64,000 bases of DNA, taken from assembly GCA_963921795.1 (NCBI GenBank), contig OY997647.1, positions 60,290,357 through 60,354,356 on the forward strand, given 5' to 3'. The notes below the pieces were generated by a model. It worked only from the letters and a program-made list of their open reading frames with translations, made no database searches and had not been told where the DNA came from. The stretch is from Nannobrachium achirus (lineage: Eukaryota > Chordata > Actinopteri > Myctophiformes > Myctophidae). Below, piece after piece: positions 47,623 through 59,143 of this stretch (the stretch's first letter is position 1; each line of letters opens with the position of its first letter). The translations under genes were made by a program, and so were the position numbers.

Positions 47623-48033
47623 TGCAGAGTGAGGTATCACTGGCTCATAAAACACAATGGCATCCATTTATCCTGTCTGCCGCGGGGATGCAGCCTCTGC
47701 CTCAACACCACGCTAGTAATCAGGAAAAAAGCCCGTGATTAAAATGAGGTTTGACACCTGCGTCCATTCCCCCGGGACCCAAAGTGCACTGGATGCTTCT
47801 CTTCATTCCCATGTCTTGCCTTGAGATATTACCCTGAAGGAGCTATCTTATTCTTGTTCTTTTCACCTTCCTAGCTGCTCCAAAAAAAAGCCACAAGGGA
47901 TTTTTATTAAGATGTGTTAACTGCTTCTAACCAATTTTGGGTATGTTGTTCTAGGCAAAAATGTATGAAAGATTTATGAAGTTTATTAGCCATAAGCACT
48001 TGAACTCCTACAAACCAACATAGCACATTTATA
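47623..48033. other. No gene or repeat recognised
   Basis: Unique non-coding sequence. Confidence 0.5.
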
Positions 48034-48319
48034 AGATAGCAGATATACAAGATCACAATGCCTCACAATGCATTTTGAGCTTGTAGTTACTTGCGTTCGG
48101 CTGCGTATGTACAGTATGTATGTACGTACGTAGGTCGGTGTCTGCCCGTGTTTAAACCTGTTAACAGCCAATGAGGGACCAGCATTCCTGGTGATGCCAG
48201 TGGTGAGCGCTCTGCTGGCGCACAAGTAGGCCATCATGTATGGCCTAATGTGCAATGTGCACAAGGCGCAAGTTGGCACCTCAACAGAGCGCAGTTCTAG
48301 ATGTAAATCTGCTATTTAT
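48034..48319. repeat. Shared hairpin split by ~220 bp
   Basis: Left arm gatagcagatatacaagatcac and the start of the right arm (tgagcttgtag) occupy 48034-48086. The terminal atctgctattta of the right arm reappears at 48307-48318. The intervening sequence is unassigned and includes (GTAT)n. Confidence 0.55.
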
Positions 48320-48757
48320 CGCTGAATGTTGGGTCTATTTTTGCCTATTAACAGGGATGCTTGTTTCCAGAATAGGATGCTGGTTTCATGTGGTTATGGG
48401 GTAGCCTGCTTTGCATACAGCTTACCTACATCATGCCCACTGTAAGAGGGGGTGGTGAGGATGATGGTGCAGCAGAATCAGCAGTAGTCTGCCCAGCCTA
48501 GTGGGACCAAACGACCAGTTATGTATTAAATGTCCATTATCTGGCCCATCCCTGTGGCAAGTGCAGGACACTTGAGCACTCCACTCTGATGTCCATGAGA
48601 TCATTGGAAAATAAGCAAGTCAGAGAGCTGGCCTATTTTTTTTTTTTTAAGTGCTTTTTGTAGTAGCTTCATTTGTGCCCTGCTGTCCTGACAGCTAACT
48701 AGACCAAGCCAAGGTCCATTTGCAGTACAAGACTGTGAATGAGAACTCTCATACCTG
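48320..48757. other. No gene or repeat recognised
   Basis: Unique non-coding sequence. Confidence 0.45.
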
Positions 48758-48765
48758 GCTGCGTC

Positions 48766-49593
48766 TAGGGATGGGACGATACTCCATATTATCATTTATC
48801 GTGTAAAAAAAACAATCATGATAATCGTATTGTGGAGATTTAATTTATCGTGATATCGTCCTCCGCCATGCACTGGGATCAATTCACCTTTTATTTGCCG
48901 AGCGGTATATCCGGCCGGTACCACTTAAACCCTCTATAATTGGTAAAAGGTACTTTCTTGACTATACTATATTCAGTCTGAACTTGGTCTAATCTAAGGC
49001 AATTTCAAGGATGGGCGTTGCCAAAGAGGCAGTCTTCTGCGATTGGTTCACCGTCTGACCAACACAACAGTAGCAAAGCAGATGACGTAGTGTTGTTATG
49101 TGTGGCTGGCTAGTGGCTAGCCTTTTGCTTGCTAGTGCTACTTGCTAACCAAAGAAACAGCAGGAATAGGAGCACAACGAATTAGTAATCAAACACAACA
49201 TTACATGTCTGCTACTGATGTTTCATAGCGACGATCGCATTTTACCGCAATTTACCGCATTTTACCGTGACGCGATGTGTGCGGTCCCGTCCGGCGGCGG
49301 CGAATTGCACATGTTTCTGGGAAATCCCCACCCACGCTGATCACAAGACGCTGATTCACAACGCTGATTCGCCTTACGGATTTTCAAATGAGGAAAGCCT
49401 CTTCGATGAGAGCAATTCTAGACTCCTGAATCGCCAAAACAAAAAATTTAAAGGGGTGTGGCTAGCGATTCAGGGTCTGGAACTAGGCTACCGCCCCAGG
49501 ATAATGGATGTTGATTATCGTGTAATATCGAAAATCGTGATTTCTTTTGTCACAATAATCAAGATATGACATGTTCATATCGTCCCATCCCTG
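48766..49593. mobile_element. Family D hAT element, longer copy without hairpin
   Basis: Ends tagggatgggacgatac and tatcgtcccatccctg. Octamers gctgcgtc and gctgcatc agree at 7 of 8. Both arms align with D2. The middle 48957-49490 is a different ~534-bp sequence with a + open frame (49267-49569) that I do not recognise. Probably closer to the parental transposon. Confidence 0.85.
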
Positions 49594-49841
49594 GCTGCAT
49601 CAGACCTACTCTGGAGCCTGCACTTGGAGAGGAAAATAATAATGAAAAAAGTTTCTTTCTTCTTTCTTCTTTATTTTTTGTCTTTCTTTGGCTGGCCGAC
49701 AGTCAAAATTGTCCATGGGAATAAGGGTTTTCTCTGGCTGGCAGGAACGACTCACAATGAAATAAGTTTTTGCTGGAGGGATTAGGCTACACTTGGGGGG
49801 GAACTTGGAAGATGACAGAAGTTTGCTGCGTTGTTCTAGAG

Positions 49842-50229
49842 CAGTGGTTCTCAACCTGTGGGTCGGGTCCCCAAATTGTTTTGGGGGGTCCCCAGATGAT
49901 TAACTTAATGTGCAACATTGTTTTCTCACTCAACAGTAAACAAACCAACATAAAGTTTAAGTGTATATAGAGGGTATCTGCACATGTCTAAAGTGACAAT
50001 TTAAGGACTTTTTAAACATTGGCCAAATTGTCAAATATTAGAGGCAGAAATAGCCGATCTACATGCTCACAACGCCTCGCGTTGCGAGCATGTAGATCGT
50101 CTATTTTCACAATGCAACCGTGTTATACAAAATGTAATGCCTCAACTCTTAGTGCTCGTCAGGGTGGGGGTCCCCAGTAAAAATATGATTATTTTAGGGG
50201 TCACGGCCTGAAAAGGTTGAGAACCACTG
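49842..50229. mobile_element. Family F hAT MITE, copy 5, complete
   Basis: Ends cagtggttctcaacctg and ggttgagaaccactg, with a perfect duplication ttctagag (49834-49841, 50230-50237). Hairpin 50048-50106 with acatgctcac / gagcatgt stem, a T-for-A change typical of F. Confidence 0.92.
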
Positions 50230-50297
50230 TTCTAGAGGGGTCGGGGGGAAGGTGATTGGCAAAGTCTGCGAGAGACTCGACTCCAAGAGGAACAGTT

Positions 50298-50461
50298 CAG
50301 TGTTGTTTCTGACAGCACATTTTGATTTAGTTTTAGTCATAGTCTTTTGAATAAAATGTCTTTTAGGTTTAGTCATAATTTTTAGTCAGCCAAACAGTTT
50401 TAGTTTTAGTCTAAAGTTTAGGAAAAGTTTTGGAAATTCATTGGTAAAAATGCGTGGGAAC
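50298..50461. mobile_element. Family I fragment
   Basis: Starts cagtgttgtttctgacagc, the reverse of the I1 right end, and continues with ttttagttttagtc words. It is cut by T at 50462. Confidence 0.6.
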
Positions 50462-50941
50462 TAAGGCATTCACAAATAGTGATTTTTAGTATTCGAATTA
50501 TTCAACCTCATTAGTATTCGAATAGTCGAATATTCGACAGGACTGGCCAAACTGTCAAATATTAAGTAAGCAAGAGGCAGACATTGTGAAAATAGCCGAT
50601 CTACATGCTCACAACGTTGCAAGGCGTTGTTGTGAGCATGTAGATCTGCTATTTTCACAAAATGTATCTGCGGAACCGAGTCCCAGTTCAAATATGTTTA
50701 TTTTGGGGCTCACAGCCTAAAAAGGTTTGAGAACCCCTGGTATAGAGCATTAACAAATTCATCCACCAGGGGCATTGACAACTCATTCTTATGACTTCCT
50801 ATCTAGCCAAGCTTTATAAACTATATATTTTTTAAAGAGAAAACAATAAAAAAATTAAAATAAGCGAATATTGGACTTCGGTGAACAACGTCGAATAGTG
50901 ACTTTGATATTCGAATATTTGAATATTTGGTGAATGCCTTA
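50462..50941. mobile_element. Family T hAT element hosting an F fragment
   Basis: Ends taaggcattcacaaatag and tatttggtgaatgcctta, with a perfect duplication gtgggaac (50454-50461, 50942-50949). The middle 50544-50739 is F sequence. Confidence 0.88.
50544..50739. mobile_element. Family F fragment with hairpin, inside T
   Basis: Hairpin 50584-50660 (ccgatctacatgctcac ... gtgagcatgtagatctgc) and right end gagaacccctg. The left F end is missing. Confidence 0.75.
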
Positions 50942-50949
50942 GTGGGAAC

Positions 50950-51311
50950 CCTGAACTACCCAGAAGGCAGGTTGTTCAGTAGTGGAGTGTGATTGGCTGG
51001 CAAGGCAGTGGCCATGAAGACAAACAGGCCTACTTCTCTGTTCACTGTGGGGAATCTGACTCATCAGTGGTCTTCATCAGCTTAAACAACAACGTGAGGG
51101 TGTGCGTGCGTGCATGCGTGCGTGCGTGCGTGCGTGGAGAGAGACATGGTGTACAAGCATGTGGGCACACTGTGTAACTGCTGGCTGGCTCAAAATGGAT
51201 TTTTTTTTCCAGTCAATGAATTATGAATAAGTCATAACGAAGACAGACACAGCAGCTCAAACTTTATTTTTTGGAAATAACAGTAGCTAAAACCTAGCCC
51301 ACGCTTAGAGG

Positions 51312-51348
<37 letters not shown>

Positions 51349-51639
51349 GCGCGCGCGCGCACAAACACACGCACACATGCACACAAGCACATCCACCCGC
51401 ATAACTCTGCTCCTCCTCGCTTGCTTTTGCGACACCAATACAAGCCAGCTTGCCTTGAGAAAAATGCTAAATGCATATTTTAGAGGCAGGCAGGCATACA
51501 AATCCTTCCATAGGCTCCAGTCCATGTCCTTTTTTAGTTTGTTAAAGATCCCTTTTAGAACTTTCCAGGATCTTAATAGATGGTGCAGTGTGGAGAGAAA
51601 GTACAGTGTAATAATAATGAAGTCCCCCCCAGTTAAACC
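50950..51639. other. Non-coding, with AC/GC microsatellite
   Basis: (AC)n-(CG)n at 51311-51362 and a (GT/GC) run at 51096-51136. Confidence 0.5.
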
Positions 51640-51815
51640 ACACTTCATTTATCTGTCCTAACTATTAGGAGCAGTGGGTGCTATTAATACTGCCTCCAGG
51701 GAGCAGTTAGAAGTGTCTTGCTCAGGGACACACAAGACGTGTTGGTGGAGGTGGAACCATGGACCTTCTGATTCCTAGACATCCTCTCTACCCATTCATC
51801 TATGGCTGCCCCACC
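51640..51815. repeat. Dispersed fish repeat, possible LINE/SINE tail
   Basis: The stretch tgtcttgctcagggacac followed by a ggaccttctgattc segment resembles a widespread fish retroelement tail. Identification is from memory of the pattern only. Confidence 0.35.
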
Positions 51816-51820
51816 GCGGC

Positions 51821-51904
51821 CATGTAGAGACTTAGTACAGTGTACAGCAGTGTTTCTCAAACCATGTAGATACTTAGTACAGTGTACAGCAGTGTTTCTC
51901 AAAC
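51821..51904. repeat. Tandem duplication, 42 bp x 2
   Basis: catgtaga(g/t)acttagtac starts at 51821 and 51863; each unit ends at a cagtgtttctcaaa hAT-like terminus. Confidence 0.85.
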
Positions 51905-51990
51905 TTTCAAATGTCAAGGTGTCCCCTTAACTCTGGCAGTATACAAATGGAACCAAATGGACCCTGTGTACACCTTGTGCAGTGAAATGA
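51891..51990. mobile_element. Family Q end fragment
   Basis: Starts cagtgtttctcaaactttc and shares ggaaccaaatggaccct with the right part of Q at 55670-55740, in the opposite direction. Confidence 0.6.
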
Positions 51991-52057
51991 CTGATAGCAG
52001 GAAGGATAGAGTTGTATGCATCCTGGGGATGCAGTGATGCTTAGTCCTTTATTTAAA

Positions 52058-52358
<301 letters not shown>

Positions 52359-53091
52359 CGTCAGGGATGCAGTTTGCAGGGCTAGTAGCATCACTGGGAT
52401 TGTCCTCCTCACAAACTTAGCTGAACTTGTAGATAGAGTAGGCTATTTTGAACGTTTTTGAATGGGGCTTAATTGTACTTATTTAAAAATGGGGGCACGC
52501 TAGATAACTTCCGATGTCACAAAAGTCAAATGGCCGACAGATCGGTCAGACAATTGTGTCCAGGACGTTTTCATAGATTTCATTGACTTTTGGCTCTGTA
52601 CTTGGTTTGGTCCTTTTCCCCTCTATACCAAAAGCAGTTGAGAGATGAGAGGACATGTGAGAATCAAACAAGTAGCACGCGGTTGGTTTGTTACCCCTGG
52701 TTTGTGTTCTTTTGAATGGTTTCCTTATTTACACAAAAACGCACACGCGCAGTAACACAACAACACAAAAAGAGCAATACCAATATCACGTAGTTGGAAG
52801 AATTATAATTGTGTCTTGTTAACGTAAGACCTGTGATATTCCAATCCTTTCATCTGTTGGCAAAAAGCTGAGCGGAGTGAGTAATACAGCGTCACAGGGT
52901 GTTGTATGTCTTACTCTTTGCCCTCTCTTTCTTTGCACTGTCCTGTCTGAAGCAAAAGCACGATTTGATAGTAAAAGTAAATCTAATACATAGGCAAGGT
53001 TTTGTGTTACCTCCTATGCAAACACCATTTGTTTGACAGCCTTGTTTGTTAAACAAATCAAAGAAGAGTAGGAGACTGCATGAATCCAAAC
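52359..53091. other. Non-coding, with a decayed family B remnant
   Basis: 52556-52640 (tctgtacttggtttggtcct, cccctctataccaaa) matches the B interior near 1081-1130 without its ends. Near 52421 aacttgtagatag ... ggctatttt may be a hairpin remnant. Confidence 0.45.
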
Positions 53092-53650
53092 AGCTCTGGT
53101 CCATCGTGTCACTTCCTGGTGACGCTCTGACAGAACCGTCGGCAAATGGCTAGACCCCAGTATCTCAGCCCCTCCGAGCGCTCAACTTCAGTCAAAATAA
53201 ACAAAACTACTTCACTACTCACCAAACCAAAGGTAGTTTTGCGTTGTTGAAAGTCTATTCTCCGCGGTGGTAAACCTCTCAGCACCCCACCTACTCTGTA
53301 AAATACATTATTTTTGTCATGAAATAAAATGCACCCACCTCGAGCCACCTAGCGACCACCGCAGATACAATGGTTCACAACCCGGAAATAAGCGGCGGTC
53401 GAGTTGGATGCACTTTATTTCATGCCAAAAATTGTGTATTTTGCAGAGTGGGTGGGGTGCTGAGGGGCTCACCACCGCGGCAAATAGACTTTCAACAACG
53501 CAAAACTACCTTTGGTTTGGTGAGTAGTGAAGTAGTTTTGTTTATTTTGACTGAAGTTGAGCGCTCAGAGGGGCTGAGATACTGGGGTCTAGCCATTTGC
53601 CGACGGGTCTGTCAGAGAGTCACCGGGAGGTGACGCGATGGACCAGAGCT
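53092..53650. mobile_element. Family EE foldback element
   Basis: Two ~265-bp arms (about 53092-53360 and 53380-53650) are inverted copies ending agctctggtccatcg / cgatggaccagagct. Each arm holds a mirrored open frame containing VGGVLRG and TTFGLVSSEVVLFILTEVE, 79 and 87 codons. The frames look like a by-product of arm identity. Confidence 0.85.
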
Positions 53651-54462
53651 AGAATCCGGACAAACTCCGCTACAGTAGGCCCTAGGGAGCCACTGCAATA
53701 TGTGGAATCACATCATTCAGTAGACCACCAGTTTTGGTGTAACACATGGACACATTTTTAGCTTGAAACTGTTCTAATTTATCTGTATTATTTATGCTGA
53801 TTGTACTGATTTATGCTATGTTTTGTCATGTATTTTATTGGTCACTGTTCTTTTTTTGGGACTGCAGATGAAAACGAGCATCGCTACTAAACCCGGTGTA
53901 TTTACGCTACAAAGTTTGAAATCATCGTGATATTTATTTGAAGTCATAACGCTCAGCCCTGCATAGAGTGGTAGTCAAATGTCACACAATTAATTTCAGA
54001 AAACGAATTTCAAATTATTACAATAAAACGGAAAGAAAATGGAAAGAAAGTGGTTGAAATGGAAAAAGCTAAGACGGCTCTTCTTCGGTACCAAATAGGA
54101 ATATGGAGAACCAGTCCAAACCAGTCTCTTGGCTTTGAGACGGCTGATGCATGCCTCCCGCGGGTGCCTCAGTGCAGATGAGGGTGGCCCTGCCAAGCAC
54201 GGGATGGGGAGGGAGGCCCCCTCTGCATGGAGATGGAGGGAGGCCCCCTCTGCATGGAGATGAGAGCAATTTAGCTCTGGATGTGAAGGGGAGGTAGCAA
54301 GGCACCTGGTGATGATTAATGAGCTGCCCCTCATGCCAGCCGGGAATGAAAAGCTGTCCTGCTCGCTTCTCCCGCGCACAAACACTCCTCCTCCTGCAGC
54401 TCGCTGACAAGCGCGCCGCTGTCTCTTGATCTCCTCTCTTGGTTTCTCATGCGCACATTCAG

Positions 54463-54463
<1 letters not shown>
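53651..54463. other. Non-coding
   Basis: ggaggccccctctgcatgga occurs twice at 54209-54261, a short tandem duplication. No gene supported. Confidence 0.5.

Positions 54464-54555
<92 letters not shown>
54464..54555. repeat. (AC)n microsatellite
   Basis: About 46 AC units; long open frames across it are artefacts. Confidence 0.95.
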
Positions 54556-54558
<3 letters not shown>

Positions 54559-54717
54559 CAGCGAGTCGTCTGTGGATTCAACTGATTCAACTCCCCACTG
54601 AGTCACGTTTAAGATGTGTCAGGAGTCGTGGAACAGTGGTTCTCAAAGTGGATCGCTGGGACTCTCTGGGTTCCTTTATGGGGGTCTAACATTGTCTAAC
54701 TTTGACAGTGTACAAAT

Positions 54718-55119
54718 TAGGCCTGTGACGATTTACTTTTTCCCGATTCGATTCGATTTCGATTCATAGGCTGACGATTCGATTATATCACGATTATTGC
54801 GTTTTCCTGCGATTTGCGATTCGAATCACGATTATTGCGATTTTTCCCCAAAAATTACAGCTTTTTTATATTGAAATTTTTTAAAACAATTCTAAACAAT
54901 ATAAAACATTAAAAGTTGAATCATATACTTCAAATCAATGCAGCCAAATAAAGTCAGTCAATCTTTCTGACATTTATTTCAGCCAAAGTGCCAGTGGTAC
55001 AACATTACAACATGTTCCTGGTCAAGATGCCAGAAAACACAGAACAAAACAGTCATAAAAAAATCACACCCGTGTGAACTGAGCGGTGGTTTACCCCCCC
55101 CCCCCCCCCCCCCTTCCCC

Positions 55120-55160
<41 letters not shown>

Positions 55161-55487
55161 GTGTGTGTGTGTGCCTGGTCTGGCCTGGCCTGAACAACAG
55201 CGCCCCTCCCTTAACATGTGTGGTCATAAAAGGTACTGCAGGCCTGCAGGCTACATACAGACACACACGCACACACACACACGCATACACACACGGCCAC
55301 GTATAGGAGACGGTGTAACCACCGCTCAAAAAGAAGGAAAAAAAAGAAATCGCTTTGCTGCAGTCCTACAGCACTGTGCTAGCTTTAGCCATAACATGAC
55401 ATCCTCATGACCTAAAACTGTTCCTTTAGGACCTGTACTTACTCTGACTGAAAGTGGTTATTTCACCATCAGGTTAATTTCGCCTTA

Positions 55488-55550
<63 letters not shown>

Positions 55551-55658
55551 TATAAATAAAATCTGGAAAATCGATTCTGAACTTTGAAAATCGATTAATT
55601 GAATCGCCAGCATTAACATCACGATAATATAGTGAATCGATTTTTTTGCACAGGCCTA
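54718..55658. mobile_element. Family M hAT element, nested in Q
   Basis: Ends taggcctgtgacgattt and gcacaggccta, with a perfect duplication gtacaaat (54710-54717, 55659-55666). It contains N3 and an A-TA-T low-complexity block at 55486-55551. No shared hairpin. Confidence 0.9.
55059..55336. repeat. Family N segment with (GT)n, nested in M
   Basis: gagcggtggtttacc and gtaaccaccgctc are inverted ends. C run, (GT)n at 55122-55155 and the same post-repeat words as N1 and N2. Confidence 0.78.
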
Positions 55659-55764
55659 GTACAAATGGAACCAAATGGACCCTAACGGGTCCATTTCGTT
55701 CCAGTTGTACACTGTCAGAGTTAAGGGGAGACCTTCAAATTTCAAAGTTTGAGAAGAAACACTG

Positions 55765-56106
55765 TCGTAGAATATAAGGAACTGCTGGGGAATGGGGATA
55801 CACTCGGGGGGGCTGTTGACATCCTACTTTGAGCTAAGCTTTATTTTAGGTCACATTTTAACCCAGCGGGCGTCCCCTGTTTTGGGCTTAATCTCACTCT
55901 TGTGTTTTGTGAAAAGAGTCAAAAGACGCAGTCACCTATTAACCACAGTCACATTTCTGCTTTGCCACGAGGAGATATTTCACAAAGGAGCAATGTCTTA
56001 AGTTGCAATCCGTAACTTTTATGTCTGTCGCTCAGCCAAGAGGCAGTATAGTATACCCACTTCACCAGGGGAGGTGTTATGAACTTTAGACAGTGCCACT
56101 TGTCAT
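55765..56106. other. No gene or repeat recognised
   Basis: Unique non-coding sequence. Confidence 0.45.
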
Positions 56107-56364
56107 CTGCTGCGAGCTTGTAGATCTGCTATTTTTGAAAAATTGTGAAAATCTGTGCAGGGCTTTGAATATTTCAAAGGTTTTTTGAAAGAAAAAAAAA
56201 AAAAGCTCACAGCGCGGCTCTCAGTGTGAGCTTGTATATCTGAGCTGCGCTGTGAGCTTGTATATCTGCTATTTTTCAATAGCTAAAGTATAAAATAATT
56301 AAAGCCCCTCCACCTTGGGCCCTAGTAACTCGGTCCCACTTTCCTCCCACTTGTGACGCCCCTG
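56107..56364. mobile_element. Family U element, left-truncated
   Basis: Starts inside a hairpin right arm (gcgagcttgtagatctgct). A damaged, partly duplicated second hairpin is at 56202-56275. It ends ttgtgacgcccctg as in U1. Confidence 0.68.
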
Positions 56365-56686
56365 ACCACATCCAACCACTGCAGATGTGCTATAGCCTTT
56401 ATAACATTGTATTAACAATACTCTACAACACATCTTATTGATTTAAATAAGTTACACATTGCAGCTATTATTACTGGTATCTGTAGTAATAGTTAAATCT
56501 AGACCTTGTTTCTATAATCCAACTGACTGTATTCTGACCTTGGATGGAGGTCGGCTTCAAGTAGTTTATTTCTTATTTTTTTATGTTTGATGGGATATGA
56601 TCCAGAAGGCCCCTTGCTGTGTGTGAGAGCTGATTAGCTGCGGAGAGATAAGGTTATCTCCCAGCCCTCTGTGCCATACCTCTCCA
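56365..56686. other. No gene or repeat recognised
   Basis: Unique non-coding sequence. Confidence 0.45.
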
Positions 56687-57275
56687 TTAGCCCATTAAAT
56701 CCGGGAAAGCATCTGATCTGTGCCATTGTAGATTTTTGCGTTGGCTGACATACATGCAAGCTCGAAGTGACACGCTTTGTACTGTACATCTGCTGTTTTT
56801 TTACATTTTTGAAAAAGCTTGAATAATTTTGAATTACTGATTTCATTTTGTAGAATCGGCTAGGCCTGTCACAATTATTACATAATCGTCTAATCGCAAT
56901 TATTTGACATAATCGCAATTATTTGACATAAGATTATTTGACATAATCGCAATTATTTGACATAATCACAATTATTTTGTCTAATCCTTACCATGAATAA
57001 ATTTCATATATTTTCTAACATTTTCAAAAATAGTGGAAATAGCAGATCTACAAGCTCACAACGTGTCGCATCTTTTTTAAGTATAAAGTTGTCAAATATG
57101 TCCTTCATTTCTTTGTATATTTAGGCCATGTGCGACTTAAAAGCCTAAAAGCCAAACAAATGTAATTGTCAACGACAAAAACACAATTAAATCGTTAATC
57201 ATAAACTATTCGAGGGACAATCGTCATGTGAAATGTCATAATCGTGACAGCCCTACTCGGGTCCTAATGTGTTAG
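56687..57275. mobile_element. Family R element, copy 2, with TTAG on both sides
   Basis: TTAG at 56687-56690 and 57272-57275. Left cccattaaatccgggaaagc matches R1. A decayed hairpin, inverted relative to R1, is at 56752-56805 (cactttgtactgtacatctgctg-like). E3 is inserted at 56862. Confidence 0.65.
56862..57255. mobile_element. Family E hAT MITE, copy 3, nested, half hairpin
   Basis: Ends taggcctgtcacaatta and aatcgtgacagcccta. Half hairpin 57033-57071. Comparing R1, where gaatcggcctcaggtcc is continuous, shows the exact insertion site, with no 8-bp duplication visible. Confidence 0.82.
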
Positions 57276-57972
57276 TGTCAGCTGGAACAGGTAATTGTCC
57301 TTCTGCGGCACCTCACCTCCTCCTCCACCTCGATGTAGGTTTTCAGTGTCTCGCATCGGGCACACGGGGCATCCACTCAAACACAGCCGTGAAAGCAGCC
57401 CTGCCTTAATGAGCCAAGCGTGGAAGAAGCCCCCGTGCAAATGTACTGAACGCTCGCTTCGCTTTCGCTCGGCTCTCCTTGGCAGCACTCGTCCCCGCGG
57501 TGTCGACTGTGTCAGCAGCCGACTGCTTGACAGCGCTCCAAACTCCGTCGGCTTATGGTAGCACGCCGTGTGAGTCAGGGCGAGTTCGCAGAGAGAGTCC
57601 TGTTTATTATGTGTTGTTGTTTTTTTAAGTGTTATTCGCCACCCCCTCTCCCTCTACCAATATACCCCGACACATTTTCAGTGTTTGTCACTAACACTTG
57701 ATGACGTTTGGCAGTCGGACAGCAGGTTAGGATTCTTTGTGAAACGGCGACGCTTTGTTAAGCAGCAGAGGGCTACAGTCAGTGTGGGGGAAGGCCTTGC
57801 ATTCTATATTTCTGAAATGCACGTTGAGCTGGGCTGGCATCTGCACAAAGGCGTGTATGTTGTGCAATGAGGGTTTTAGCTTTTCCAACGTGAACAAGGC
57901 ACAGTGTCTGCAGCTGACCCACTATTACCTGCATTTAGTAAAGGCTGGAACCACAGTAAAAGGGCCAACTGT
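57276..57972. other. Unique sequence upstream of the SINE
   Basis: 57290-57570 is relatively GC-rich and has open frames on both strands, but no splice-bounded frame or recognised protein. Confidence 0.45.
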
Positions 57973-58346
57973 GAGGGGCACGGTGGTGCAGTGGTTAGCA
58001 CTTCGCCTCACAGCTAGAAGGTCCTGGGTTCGATTCCCGCCGGGGGAAGCTGTGGGCGCTGGGGGCGTGTTCCTCCACCCGCGTCATCAGCGCCCACACC
58101 CTAGGTGGGGTTGGCGATAGGGCCTTTCTGTGGTGAGTTTGCATGTTCTCCCCGTGTCTCCTTGGGCCCTCACACAAAAACATGCAGTAGTCCTGGTTTC
58201 TATACTACCTCCCCCTATCCAGCCGGGTGCTCCCCAATGTCCCCTGGCGCGGCAGGGGGAGAGCGGAAACCAGGACTACAGGTTAGGTAGTCAACGGGTG
58301 AGAAAAAAATGGGTTGCAAAAACCGTGGGATAAAAAAAAAAAAAAA
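57973..58346 (+). mobile_element. tRNA-derived SINE with A-rich tail
   Basis: The head contains an A-box-like stretch (tggtgcagtggttagc) and a B box (ggttcgattcc) about 30 bases later, the internal RNA polymerase III promoter of tRNA-derived SINEs. The body includes a gtttgcatgttctccccgtg segment that I recall from common fish SINEs, and a run of A ends the copy near 58345. It lies in the intron just upstream of the stt3b exon, in the same orientation. Confidence 0.8.
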
Positions 58347-58583
58347 GAAAAACGGCCAACTACCGTCAAAGTTAGTTTATTTGGCTCATCAACAACTAAG
58401 TCGAGGTGATCTTTTAGCATGTGGATGGAAAAACTGTCTGAAAAAAACAACTGCTTTCTCTTTCATGCATGGGCATTTTATCAAAGGCCTGCGAAAGGGG
58501 TTAGGGAGAACTGTAGCTTTCTATGGTGTATTTTTGTTCTTTCCTTTGTACTTAACCGTTTTGTTTTGTTCTTGCCTTTCCAG

Positions 58584-58692
58584 GTTCAACTACAGATCGA
58601 CGCATCATCTCACCACCAATGGCTTCTACGAGTTCCTTAATTGGTTCGACGAGAGAGCGTGGTACCCGCTGGGCAGGATCGTCGGGGGCACG
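58584..58692 (+). CDS. stt3b: Internal coding exon of STT3B, oligosaccharyltransferase catalytic subunit
   Basis: STT3B is a multispanning ER membrane protein that transfers the lipid-linked glycan to asparagine in N-glycosylation sequons. Seen: a pyrimidine-rich tract ending in CAG precedes the exon and GTAAGG follows it. The exon begins with the last base of a split codon and then encodes 36 residues, starting FNYRSTHHL and ending [11 protein letters not shown], with no stop. Family knowledge: FNYR directly follows the conserved acidic first-loop motif of STT3 proteins, and the RSTHHL and [20 protein letters not shown] wording matches STT3B rather than STT3A, which has RTTRFL-type sequence. 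The downstream phase is 0. Neighbouring exons were looked for on this strand and not found, so the exon is flanked by long introns. The upstream side carries a SINE within 240 bases. Only this part of the gene is visible. Confidence 0.93.
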
Positions 58693-59143
58693 GTAAGGTT
58701 TTTTTGGCGCTCGGCTCCACTGCTGTGTGTGCAGTCTTTAGACTGGGCTAGAGAAATGATCTGACGATTGGAGAAGCTGTTTTCCTATATATATGCGTTG
58801 AGGTCCTGCATTTTACATGAGTGCTGGTGAGAGCTCTGCCTGGGCTCTCAGGAATTGTTTAGAAAAGTGTGACAGCAAGTGCAGGATAAGTGGCGACTGG
58901 CGAGTTGGAAGGATCGTAACAATCGCTACTGCTGCTGCCGAGGGCGGCTGCAGCAGCAGCCGTGTGCAGCTCGAACCACTCCATAAAACATGGGGAAGAA
59001 ACCTCCTTTATATACCAGTCATTATACATACGTTGGGAGTCACAACTGGGTCAGAGAGTATTTGGACATATTTCTAAGCATTTTATAGCCGTCACATACG
59101 GTATTGCCCTGATGGCTAGGGCTTTTACTGAGTCTGTTTAGAC
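58693..59143 (+). other. stt3b intron, no repeat recognised
   Basis: Begins with the donor gtaagg. Contains a gctgctgccgagggcggctg hairpin-like stretch near 58932. Otherwise unique. Confidence 0.6.

Larger units (their letters stand above)
54634..55764. mobile_element. Family Q hAT element, interrupted by M
   Basis: Ends cagtggttctcaaagtgg and tttgagaagaaacactg. Octamers tcgtggaa and tcgtagaa agree at 7 of 8. M is inserted at a gtacaaat word. No shared hairpin. Confidence 0.82.

Noticed and set aside
49267-49569. Transposase exon in the long D copy
   Set aside because: The 100-codon frame shows no recognisable hAT dimerisation or catalytic motif; recorded only as unidentified.
57264-57561. 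GC-rich segment with frames on both strands 1 kb before the exon
   Set aside because: No splice sites flanking a conserved frame and no recognisable protein similarity.
57980-58040. tRNA gene suggested by A- and B-box words
   Set aside because: No clover-leaf closes, and the sequence continues into a SINE body with an A-rich tail.
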